DNA from: Coemansia sp. RSA 1804
Taxonomy: Eukaryota; Kickxellomycota; Kickxellomycetes; Kickxellales; Kickxellaceae
Length of the DNA stretch: 10,910 bases
Direction of reading: 5' to 3'
NCBI GenBank assembly: GCA_027578815.1
Contig: JANBTH010000200.1
Coordinates: 16,443 to 27,352 of the forward strand
Shown: piece by piece, positions 1-8,738 of the stretch
Position numbering within the stretch: the stretch's first letter is position 1
Layout of the letters: every line of letters starts with the position of its first letter
The notes under the pieces: generated by a model
What the model was told of the DNA's origin: nothing
Seen by the model: the letters and a program-made list of their open reading frames with translations, nothing else
The model's database searches: none
Position numbers and translations under genes: made by a program

Positions 1-261
1 TCATTTTTTGGGCTTCTGGTTCTTTTTTCTATTCAATTCACAGGAAACAACAGTCTTTTTCTTGTTTGAAAAAAAAACAAAAAAGCTGTATTGCATGCTG
101 ATCCTTTTTTATATTCCAACTGGTTTATTCTCAATTGAGATTTTTCACATACTTTTGAGAAAGTAGAGATTGTCCCAACGAGTATTAAGAGGAAAAAGGA
201 TCTTATTCAACGAATAAGCCCAAGAAGGAAGGAAAAACTCGAACATGTTGAACAACCGCTT

Positions 262-399
262 TTGGTCTTTTTTGTTATCATTTATCGTTCTTTTTGTCGT
301 TGTTTTTATTTCGTATTCTTTTTTCCTTTTATATAACGTTCTTGTTAATTGTTATCTTGATACGGCTGGGCGTAGCAGCAGTATCTAATCTACACGTAC
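262..399 (+). promoter_or_regulatory. TATA box and T/C-rich promoter of the large gene
   Basis: A tract dominated by T and C runs from about 262 to 329 and is followed at once by TATATAA at 330-336, some 64 bases before the ATG at 400. Pyrimidine-rich stretches next to the start site are common in fungal promoters, so this is the likely core promoter and 5' leader. An in-frame TAG at 373-375 shuts off any upstream extension and makes the ATG at 400 the first usable start. Bases 1-261 are AT-rich with A and T runs; I see no gene or clear site in them. Confidence 0.5.
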
Positions 400-3300
400 A
401 TGGTCCGCAAGCGCAACCACACGTATTCGTTCAGCAGCAGCGCACTGGATGAAGTGGTGGCAAGGAGGACACGAGCGTCATCGACGTCGTCGCTGGCAAC
501 CAGCAGAAGCGGCGGAAGCGCCAGAAGCGATGGAAGCGTCCTAAGCAGTAGAAGCGGCAGGGTGTCGTGCGCAAGCAGTATAACATCAGTTCCAGACTCC
601 ATATGCTCGGTGGATACGTTTCCAAAGCTATCGAATAGCGGGCCACATGCGTCGGTGGGAAGCGGCGGAAAGCGCGGCGGCGGAATGATGGCAGCAGCAG
701 CAAATAGCACATCAGGGCCAACCACACCGCTTTCGGCAACCCGGGCGGCGCTTCGGCACGGACTGGGGCGGCTGCGACGGAGGTTCCCGCTTAGCGCAGG
801 CGCTGCGGAGCACAGAGCAAGTCGGAAGCGACGCGGAGTAAAGTATGCGCCAAGCATTGCTACAATCGACAGCAGCAGCGGCAGAGCAGCCAGCAAGCGA
901 CGCAGACGACTGGCGGCATCGGGCGGGGCCGAGCAGTACCGGCTGCCACGCAGTCTGCGGCCATCGTCAATGTTCCACATCAGGGTCCGGTATGCGCACA
1001 ATAGCTCGCGCAAGAGCAGAGGAATAAGCAGTCGCGACGGCTCCGGTGGCTCCTCAGATCACCAAAACAACAGCGGAAACAATGACGAGCCGTACAAGAG
1101 ACTAAACAATCCGCACAACAGAAGCATCGTCATTATTGCGCCACTGCCGGATCCGCAAGATTCTTCATCCATTGATCAAAAGGCGCTGCAGGACAACGGA
1201 AAGGCCAGCCAGCAGCAGAGCAAAAAGCAGCAGGCCGCACAAGGAGCGATGGCCAATTCTACAAGAAACAAGGCGGGCGTAACGTTGGATGGGGCGGCGG
1301 TGATTATGAGCAGAAGAGCGATGGATATGGATCGGGTTGTTCCTTATTCGGCGCCGCCAGCAAGTGGGGCGACGCAGGCGGTTGTGCGGTGGCCACAGCA
1401 GAAGCAGAAGCAGCAGCAGCCGAAGCAGCAGCAGCAGCAGCGCCAGTGGAGCGGCGGAAACGTTGGTGCCGGCGGAAGCAAGGGCGCAGGCCTTTTCGAA
1501 TCGTCAGCAGCAGCAGCAGAAGCTGTAGGAGGCAGCAGAAATGCGGTGGTGCAACGGCCTTATGCAGCTGGCGGACGCCCCATCTTCCACTATTCGCAAG
1601 GAACAACGCAGCCCCAGCCCTTGGTGGTTTCCGGCGCAAGAACAGCTACTGATTCTGCTGCTGCTCCGCGCACAATCTCCCCACAGCCGCTGCTTGCTCA
1701 GCAGCCAGCGGCATTCCACCCGTTCTCGTTTTCGCCTTCCATTTCGTCACTCTTATCCGTCCTCAGCTCCGCCGAACTACAGGAGCTACAACACCGCCAG
1801 CAGCTAATGCAGCAGACCATCAACAACACTCTTTGTCATCCGAACTCATTGCCGCACCCCATTGCTGATCTTCCCAACACAGCGCCAGCGCAGATGGAAA
1901 CGACCGCCGACCACGCTGCCTCCCGCCACACGCCCAATGCAGCCGGTTCCTCCACTTCGCTGCACAGATCCAACACACGCCTGGTCGACGACCGCCTATC
2001 GCTTATCCTGGCCTGCAGATACTGCGCGGCCGTGCACCAGCCAGGCAACCCGAAGACTGTTGTGACTGTGCCGTGCGCCCAGTGTTTGGCTGATCCAACC
2101 ATGGTCCTTCCGCGTCGCGCAAACTTTGTGCACACAAGTGCTGGCCCGACGCTCGATATCGTAGAATACTTTGCCGCGCACTACGCACGTGCGTCGGCGG
2201 CACTAACGCAGCAAGCATTAGCAGCAGCCTCAGGAAACCACCACCGCCACCACCACAGCCATCTAGATGGCGGTGCGCTGGGCACGATGGTGGCGACTTC
2301 TAACAATAGCAACGGCCAGCTTACCGCAAACAAATCCTCGTTCGATAGCGCCATGCAGCTGTCTACCGGCAGCAGAAGCAGCAACGGGAGCGACAACAGT
2401 CTAGGCAGCTTGGGTAACTTGCTAGCCAGCGTAGTATCGTCAGCCGCCACTTCGTCGTCGCTGAATGGCGCCGGTGGAAAGCAGATACAGCAGGGTCTTA
2501 ATGGAAGCGGTGTGTGGTACGATTCCGATGATGCGCCTGCTGATAGTCTGCCGGGTATGCGTATCAGACTGCGCCAGCGGTCTGTGGCTGTTCCTCGCGC
2601 CCCTTCAACCAAAAGCACCGGTGATGATGATGGCAATGATGACGATCAACCGGCTAAGGAGCGCAATACTGCTTCTGCTGCTAGTGGAGAAGGAAAGGGC
2701 AAAAGTTCACAGCCTGTGACAGTCAAACCGGACAGTAGTCGTGCTGAGCCCTCTGATGCTGCGCGTATATCTTGTGCCAGCGACGATAGTCGCAACACCG
2801 ACATGTCGCAGTACCATTCTGTGTGCAGTGCAGATGAGGAGCGGAGGTCGGAGGAGAAGAATATTGAGGAAGAAGAAAATGATACTGACAGCGCGCACAA
2901 AGTCTTGTCTTTACCGTCATCTGTACCTGCCGAATCACAAAAGTCTGGAGGAGTACAACAGAATAGCATCAACGCAGGTAAGTTACAGAGTGCTGCTAAA
3001 TCTTTTCAATCACCGCCATCTCTAGAATGTGAAAAAAAAATAGCAAGAGATCTAGCGAGGAGCAAAAGAAGGGAGCGAAGAGTACTGGTGTGTGGGTGCG
3101 TGGGTGTAGTGTTTGTTTATTTTTAGTCTGGCATTCAGTGTACGGCTACATGGGCTGGTTTCTCTCACAGCGCTACTGCGTGGTATTTCTTATGATCTGG
3201 GGAGAAGGGAGAGGCATCTTTTGCTTTCTCCTTCGCTTTCTCTCTTGCTCTTTATCATTCTTTTTGTCACCAGCAAGCTCCTGTTCATCTCTCTGTTCTC

Positions 3301-6300
3301 CAATACCCCCCTTTTGTCTGTTACCCTGCATATCCATTCACGAGTTATCGATATTCTATTCCTTATCTAATTATTTATCTTCCTTCTGAACATTGGTATA
3401 GACGCATCGCAGCTGCACAGACTATTTGAGCACCACGTGCCGCCAGCAACCAACGGTCCTGGGTACTTGCGCATTTCTTCGTATACGGCCGAATCCAAAG
3501 ACAACAGCACTAGTACCAATAACCAGTCGCTTCTTCTGCTGTCATCTCCAGTATCACCATCTTCTGCAGCAGCAACAACCGATCACAGCAACCAGAGAGA
3601 AGTCACAACTGCTATAGAGACCACCAGATCAAACTCATCAACCGCTACTACTACTGCTACTCGGTCAAGGGGCGCAAGCAACCATCTTTTACTCTCGGGC
3701 ATTGAAACTGAGTTTGTTCCTGAGCTTGTGTTTAAGCACCACAACCACAACAGGCAATCTGTGCCAGACGATCTACTATTGTCTGGTGAAAGACAAGAGC
3801 AGAAGGAACACGCAGACCATCGCCCCAATACTTCCTCCTCTTCATTTTCCTCATACTCGTCCTCTGGTAGCGCTAACTACCAAACATCTAGGGAGTTTGC
3901 AGACGACTACTACGAAGAGATAGGTTACCACTCAACACGTATCTCGGCACAAAGTAACAACGGCATCTCATTCCAACCGTCGCTGGCCGACGCTCTGTCC
4001 CGCGCATACTCAACTAGACACAGAACAGATAGCATCTACAGCAGTCTGCCGCCCTCGCCCACCGACATATACATGGCAGATAAAAACATCAATAATAAGG
4101 GCGGAAGCACCACGGCTGGCACGAGCACCGAGGATATGGCGGGTATAGCCAAGGATGACACCGATGACCAGATTCTGCTGCACAGATTGTCGGTGGATCC
4201 GATTCCGTGGGACATCCAGGGACGGCCGCGAACGGCTCCGGGACCACGGGAGACTGGTATGCGGTACGGGGGACCGCCTCTCGGCGGTGCGTGGAACAGC
4301 AACATGTATTCTGCAGCGAAGGGCGCTGGGGACTGCGAGTGCTCGTGTACTTGCGTTGCGTGTTTGTGCGGATGCAACAGGAAAGAGAATGATATAAAAC
4401 TGGTGGGAGGCGGCTGGATGCGCAGACCCGATCCGACTGTTTCATCGGGGGTGCCCTGGTTGCCACCAATGCCTGCGCATCCGCAGAACATTGTTGGCAC
4501 GGAACAAGCTGGCCGCTCCCCTGCGTGGCCGTCTCCACAGCCCTCGAGTAGCGCGTACTGCAGCTGCACAGGCAACGTTAGCTCGCTTGCCAGCTTCAGC
4601 CCATCGCTTCGGCCGGCAACCACAGCAACAACAACCACGACAACATCCATATCGGTGCTTGGAAGTATGCTGACGCCTGTGGCCAAACCTTTGGATATTG
4701 TGGCCAAAGCTATGAAGCATGGGACGGTGGATGGCCGGAGAAGGGAAGATGGGGAGGAGATGGATGCGGTGCCCAAGCTTTCGACTTCGATGCAGTCGGA
4801 TGCCATGTCGTTCCGCACTGCGCTTTCCAGCATCGATTCGCGTCCCAGCTCACCCGTGGCGAACGAGATGCAGCGGAGTATAAAACCAAAGCATGGTACT
4901 TCTGCTGCCGATGTTGTCGTAGGTGGTGGTGGTGTAGATAGGCAGTCACCTGGTCTAGCTAGTCTGCTTGCATCTGCACCTCCATTGCCGCCAGCACCAT
5001 TGCTACATGCACAGAGACCCAAAAGCAGCAGCAGCAGTAGCAACGGTAGCAGCAGCAACATTTTAGCCGACGAAAAGGATGCGTTGAAAACAGCGGTAGA
5101 GGAGAGAGGCCAAGGCAGCCAGCGGTTGTCTCTGGATAAGAGTCAGACTAAACAGAAAACACAACCCGACGACACACACAGAGAATCTCTGCCGGGTCCG
5201 CCTGCAGCTCATCGGCGGGTATCGGCACCGCCTGTGCGGAAACAACAGACACTGCAACCGACCGGACGGCAGTCAATGCCACCACCATTGTTGCCATTAC
5301 AGAGGCCACGTCACCGCCGGCACAGTGCAATTGACCGAGGCACAGGCGGCAGAATGCCACGCACCCGCGGAGTTGCTGCCGAGCTTGGAAAGCGAGGAAA
5401 AACGATGAAGAGGTTGGACGAGTATGCGGCTGACGAGGACAATGGTGACGGAGAAAATGAAGAAGATCTGGAGGCTCCAGTTGTTTCGCTGACTGCGTCC
5501 GCTCCTTCACTCTTCCCAGCACGCGGCAATCTGATGCAGACACTGTTTCCCGAGACAGAGGAGATGGAGGAATCTAAAGGCGGACTGGATATCAGGACAC
5601 AGAGTAACATTGATGTTGGGCGTGGCGGTCTGTCAGCGCATGCAGTTCGTGGTGGAGGCGGTACTTATAGTGCAGCAGAAACGAAAGCGAATGGCAAGAG
5701 CGCTGCAGAACAGCAAAAACAACAGCCGTCGGTTAAAGCTGCCAATGTTCCTGACAAGGTGATTTCGCCATTATCCGAACGATCGGTTCCAGTAGTCACG
5801 CAAGCGCACAGGGCTCGCCATCCGGTGTACAAGTTCGGGGCATATGCAAACGATACGTTTACCAGCGGCAAGCACCAGGAGGCATTTGAGTTATACTCGT
5901 GGGCACTGATGCTATTGAATCCGCCCGAGGGCACAACACCCATGCAGATGCTGAACAGATCGCAGGCGCAAAAGCAGTTGCAGCGACTTGGATGGAACCA
6001 TTCGACCGATACGGTGCCTACGATAATCGAGCCGTCTTCGCCCAATCCGGGTGTTCTTGAAGCAAAGTCACCGCCGCCACACTCAACGTCGCTTGGAAAT
6101 AATGGTGCAGGTCCAGGAAAGAGTGTAGTGCAGACGCAGCAGAGCAGAAGTTCCGCGTGGCATACCAAACTTTCGTCCATTGGACGGTCGATTGGCAGCG
6201 GCAGGGACGGCGGTGGCGGCGGTGGAGGAGCAGCAGCACTTGCTGCAGATGCTGCGAGCAAGCCGTCTGCGCAGCAGCTGAACGATAAGGAGGATCCGAA

Positions 6301-7961
6301 TGGCGGTGCTGCGCAGTCGGGTACCAGCAGTGGACGGCGACTCTGGCTGTCGCTAACGCAGAGCAGCCGCAGAAAGCCATCTGGCAAGATGAACCAGCAA
6401 AGTAGCCATGTCTCTGAGGAGAATGCCGCTCAGGGTACCGGCAACGCCATAGTAATCGACGAGCCGCTGCCTGAGGAGCTTGCGCAGACGCCTAGCGGAC
6501 GGTTCGAGTTTTCAAAGACGCTTCTCCGGCAGCTCCACGCAGTATCCGCACAGAACCAGGATCAGAATCAAGATCAGGAGCAACAGCAGAACCAACAGGA
6601 AGCGCGTGAGTCGCAGGAATCGCAGGCAGCTGTTCCGGCTGACGACCCGTGGTGGATGGCCGAGGGCGACGAAAAGACCGACATCTGCGCACTCCTTTAC
6701 AGCAACCGTGCGGCAGCCGCGCATGCGCTGGGCAAGTACTCTGCAGCCATAAGCGATGCGTCAAAGTCCATCGACCTGCGACCGGACTGGGCCAAAGCGT
6801 ACTTCCGCAAGGCCGAAGCGCTGCTTGCGCTGGCCCGAGTGCGCGAATCGTACAGCTACTACAAGCGCGCAGCAGCGCTGGAACCCAATGATATTCATGT
6901 GCGGGTCAGCTGCGAGCGCGCTCGGATCATGGCGCAGAACGAGGAGCTTGGGCTTTCTGTTGTGCAGTTGTTGGCCGGCAGGGATTTTGCGCTGAAGCCC
7001 AAGGGTCTGCATCCGATCAGGTCGAGGATCTTTGAGTTTGCCGCGGGCATGCAGAACTACGTTTACCTTATAGCCGACACCGATACGAGAAAGTGCATTG
7101 TTGTTGATGCGGTAAGTACACTGTGCTCTGTCGTTCTGCTTTTTGCGATGCTGCACTTTGTGCAATTTGTACATCTGTTTGCTGCATGCGCCATGTGATT
7201 GAACTAAAAAAAAAAGCTCACATGGGGAGAATGGCGGTCTGTGCGCTCTGAATGACGGTGATGCGCAATTATGTCATTGGTTTGTTTCTGTGCGGGCCAT
7301 TGTGTAGTGCTGGGACATTGACGGGATACTTGCGGTAATCGAGCGGGAGAAGCTGCTTCTCGCGGCGGCAGCGGTGACGCACGGGCACTTTGACCACACC
7401 GGCGGGATTCCGCCGGCGCCGTTTTCGTCGTTGCGCATCAAGGTCGGCGGCGTGAGCGAGCTGAAGCGGCGGATGCCGCATCTGCCGCTGCTGGTGCATC
7501 CGCTGGATGTGCCCGAGATAATCGGAGCCAACCCGCAGCTCAAACCGCACCACTTCACGCCCACGCCAAACGGATTCAACTTCCGGCTAGGGTCGCGTAC
7601 GCAGATCCAGTTCCTCCACACTCCGGGCCACACTCCGGGCAGCCAGTGCTTGTTTGTCAACGAATGCAGACTGTTCTCGGGAGACACGCTGTTCCCGGGG
7701 AGCTGTGGGCGCGTGGATCTCAAGGGCGGATGCGTGGAGGATATGATTGAGAGTCTGCAGACCAGACTTTGTGCCATTCCGGACCAGACCATCGTTTATC
7801 CGGGCCACGAGTACGGCGGCGAGTGGACCAGCATTGGAAGAGAGAAGAAGCGCGGGTTTCTGAAGCCTGTGGGCCCCGAGGGCTCGGCTGAGGAAAAGTG
7901 GAGCCGTCTGGACCGCTGCCGCCACCAGGACCACCACCGCAAGAAGACCACTGGAGATTGA
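400..7961 (+). CDS. Giant disordered protein with split TPR domain and C-terminal metallo-beta-lactamase (glyoxalase II-like) domain, three exons
   Basis: Model: exons 400-2977, 3402-7111 and 7308-7961, about 2313 residues, stop TGA at 7959. The reading frame stays open across both joins. Residues 1-1650 are mostly low-complexity (Ser, Ala, Gln, Asn, Gly) and probably disordered. They contain two basic clusters (142-148 and 166-170) that could be nuclear localisation signals, a Gln tract (332-350), a CX2C-X16-CX2C pair (539-562), an acidic patch (812-831) and a seven-cysteine cluster (1171-1184). A TPR domain follows, with its first repeat at about 1668-1706 and the rest at 1951-2023. Last comes a metallo-beta-lactamase domain (about 2055-2285), most like the glyoxalase II/YcbL group of thioester hydrolases. 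No signal peptide or membrane helix is seen in the spliced product. Inferred role: a TPR-tethered metal-dependent hydrolase of unknown substrate. The main alternative is two genes, one ending at 3126 and one starting inside exon 2 (first ATG at 4073, residue 1084). Open coding-like sequence from 3402 to 4073 and the consensus splice sites favour one gene. Confidence 0.72.
1393..1446 (+). repeat. CAG-rich trinucleotide tract (polyglutamine)
   Basis: This is an imperfect CAG run broken by AAG and CCG codons, encoding a Gln/Lys stretch at about residues 332-349 of the large protein, including QQQQQ. A shorter GCAGCAGCAG run lies at 1504-1519, where the frame gives alanines. Such tracts are length-variable through replication slippage and are typical of disordered fungal proteins. 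Confidence 0.75.
2978..3401 (+). other. Intron 1 of the large gene (424 bp)
   Basis: The donor GTAAGT begins at 2978 and the acceptor TAG ends at 3401. A branch-point-like CTGAAC lies at 3386-3391, about 11 bases before the acceptor. The intron is phase 1: the split codon becomes GAC (Asp860) and the frame continues into exon 2 as ASQLHRLFEHH. It is long for a fungal intron and has a C/T-rich stretch at about 3220-3320. Left unspliced, the frame runs 49 more codons to a TAG at 3124-3126. Confidence 0.75.
5819..6894 (+). other. TPR domain region of the large protein, interrupted by a disordered insert
   Basis: Residues 1668-1706 (YKFGAYANDTFTSGKHQEAF then LYSWALMLLNPP) match the first helix pair of an Sti1/DNAJC7-style TPR, with the expected N, G-K/H-x-E-A and Y-x-A-L positions. 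Residues 1951-2023 give two more repeats: ALLYSNRAAAAHALGKYSAA, SIDLRPDWAKAYFRKAEALL, and the final AAALEPND. In ordinary three-repeat TPR domains the first repeat is followed closely by the second. Here about 245 low-complexity residues (GGGGGGG, QDQNQDQEQQQNQQE and Ser-rich stretches) separate them. TPR domains of this type bind peptide ligands such as chaperone tails; the partner here is unknown. Confidence 0.8.
6551..6600 (+). repeat. Gln/Asn/Asp short-period repeat inside the TPR insert
   Basis: A run of CAG/CAA alternating with AAC, GAT and AAT codons encodes QNQDQNQDQEQQQNQQ from residue 1910. The six-base period (Gln plus Asn or Asp) suggests expansion by slippage. It belongs to the spacer between TPR repeats 1 and 2. 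Confidence 0.6.
6986..7961 (+). other. Metallo-beta-lactamase (glyoxalase II-like) domain of the large gene
   Basis: The domain covers about residues 2055-2285 and crosses intron 2. The visible dinuclear metal site is complete: THGHFDH (His2121, His2123, Asp2125, His2126), HTPGHTPGS (His2204), SGDTLF (bridging Asp2222) and YPGHEY (His2263). CGRVDLKGG after the Asp motif and IGREKKRGFLKP near the end are typical of the YcbL/glyoxalase II branch. The chain ends about 50 residues after the last ligand with a basic, His-rich tail. It is too short for the C-terminal helical substrate-binding domain of true hydroxyacylglutathione hydrolases, so glutathione-thioester specificity cannot be assumed. 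Confidence 0.88.
7112..7307 (+). other. Intron 2 of the large gene (196 bp)
   Basis: The donor GTAAGT begins at 7112 and the acceptor TAG ends at 7307. The intron is phase 0 and splits the first strands of the metallo-beta-lactamase fold: exon 2 ends in CIVVDA and exon 3 starts CWDIDGIL, which together read like the usual VVDxxWD strand-turn before the catalytic motif. That protein match strongly supports the splice. It holds an A10 run at 7206-7215. Unspliced, the frame continues 28 hydrophobic codons to a TGA at 7196-7198. Confidence 0.88.
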
Positions 7962-8498
7962 AGCAAGAGCAGTTTGTGCGGTTCGATAAAGTTGTAATTT
8001 TTCCCCCTCATTGCGTGTAAGTAATAGAACTGAACCAATCGCTCCTGCCTGCGGGGAGCCCACTGATCCTTCAGCGACTGTGGTTGGAAAGGAAACAGGA
8101 GAAGCAAGAACGCAAAAGCGTGCCAATGGCGAGACGCGCACACGTGATGCCACTCATGCGGAACACTCGCCCCAGTTGATTTTTGTCGCCAAGAGTGGAA
8201 AGAGAGAACTGACGAACGAGAGGAACGGAAAAGGAAAACCAGAAAAAAGCGTGACCTCTGGCTGGAAAGCAAAAAAAGAATCTATCATCATCAGCCACAA
8301 ATAGAATGCTTTGCTGTGTTTTTTTGGGGATGCATAGCAGGAAAACACAAAAGCAGAAAAAAACTCCGAGATGCAAGTAAGGGAAAAAGGAATAGAAAAT
8401 CCTTTGCAAGCAGGAGGCATAAAAACCCGGAAAACATGCACCCACCCCTTTTTCTTTGTTCTGTTCTTTTTTTCTTTCTCGCTTGAAATGCAAAGGTA
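7962..8498 (+). other. Purine-rich 3' flank of the large gene
   Basis: This non-coding stretch is rich in A and G on the plus strand, especially 8083-8300 and 8337-8430, with several A runs. Open frames on either strand here give only Lys/Glu- or Phe/Ser-biased translations, as expected from skewed composition. It probably contains the 3' UTR. A GTAAGT at 8017-8022 has no matching coding exon downstream that I can recognise. Confidence 0.45.
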
Positions 8499-8504
8499 AA
8501 TAAA
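8499..8504 (+). terminator. Candidate polyadenylation signal AATAAA
   Basis: AATAAA is followed directly by TATTTTTG, giving an A-rich then T-rich arrangement like fungal cleavage and polyadenylation regions. It lies 538 bases after the stop codon of the large gene, so the 3' UTR would be long; an earlier, less canonical site is possible. Confidence 0.35.
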
Positions 8505-8545
8505 TATTTTTGTTATAAAGAGTAATAGAGAAGCGTATGGAAAGT

Positions 8546-8738
8546 GAGTATATAAAATAGGTGTCCCCCTTTTTTCTTTCTTTGTTTTTTCATTGTTTTC
8601 ATATACTTTTGCTTCGTTTTTTATTTTCTTTCTTTCATTTTTTCCTACCACATTCTTTATTTTGCTTTCTGTCATTTCGGTAATTCGTCTACACTAGAAT
8701 TTCCTTTTGTTCTTTTTTCCCATTTCCTTTCCATACAA
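8546..8738 (+). promoter_or_regulatory. TATA box and long pyrimidine tract upstream of the 320-residue gene
   Basis: TATATAAAAT starts at 8549, 190 bases before the ATG at 8739. From about 8566 to 8735 the plus strand is almost all T and C (runs such as CCCCCTTTTTTCTTTCTTTG), ending in CATACAAATG at the start codon. TATA plus a pyrimidine tract ahead of the start is the pattern of active fungal promoters. Confidence 0.55.

Noticed and set aside
390..1013. Minus-strand open frame of 207 codons at the start of the large gene
   Set aside because: It mirrors the GC- and repeat-rich codons of exon 1, with a Leu/Pro/Ala-biased translation and no motif.
3090..3389. Plus-strand 99-codon frame in intron 1
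   Set aside because: Its Phe/Leu/Ser/Cys-rich translation comes from the T/C-rich intron, and it lies between well-formed splice sites.
4036..5061. Long minus-strand open frame of 341 codons
   Set aside because: It lies antisense within exon 2 of the large gene. Its Leu/Val-rich start is the complement of Ser/Gln codons on the plus strand; there is no recognisable domain or promoter.
5665..6387. Minus-strand open frame of 240 codons
   Set aside because: It is a shadow of the TPR-insert coding region, with poly-Pro and poly-Ala from the complement of Gly and Ala/Gln repeats.
8141..8146. CACGTG E-box-like motif, also at 3433-3438 and 8794-8799
   Set aside because: Six-base palindromes recur by chance. 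Two copies are in coding sequence and the third is not close to a start site.
7587..8153. Minus-strand 188-codon frame over the end of the hydrolase exon
   Set aside because: The plus-strand frame carries clear MBL catalytic motifs, so the antisense frame is a by-product of GC-rich codons.
8011..8304. Plus-strand 97-codon frame after the large gene
   Set aside because: Its Lys/Glu/Arg/Thr-biased translation fits purine-rich 3' flank. It is out of frame with exon 3, and no supported splice would add it.
8071..8675. Minus-strand open frames with Lys-rich then Phe-rich translations
   Set aside because: They follow the purine/pyrimidine skew of the intergenic region. The amino acid bias switches exactly where base composition switches, and no family is recognisable.
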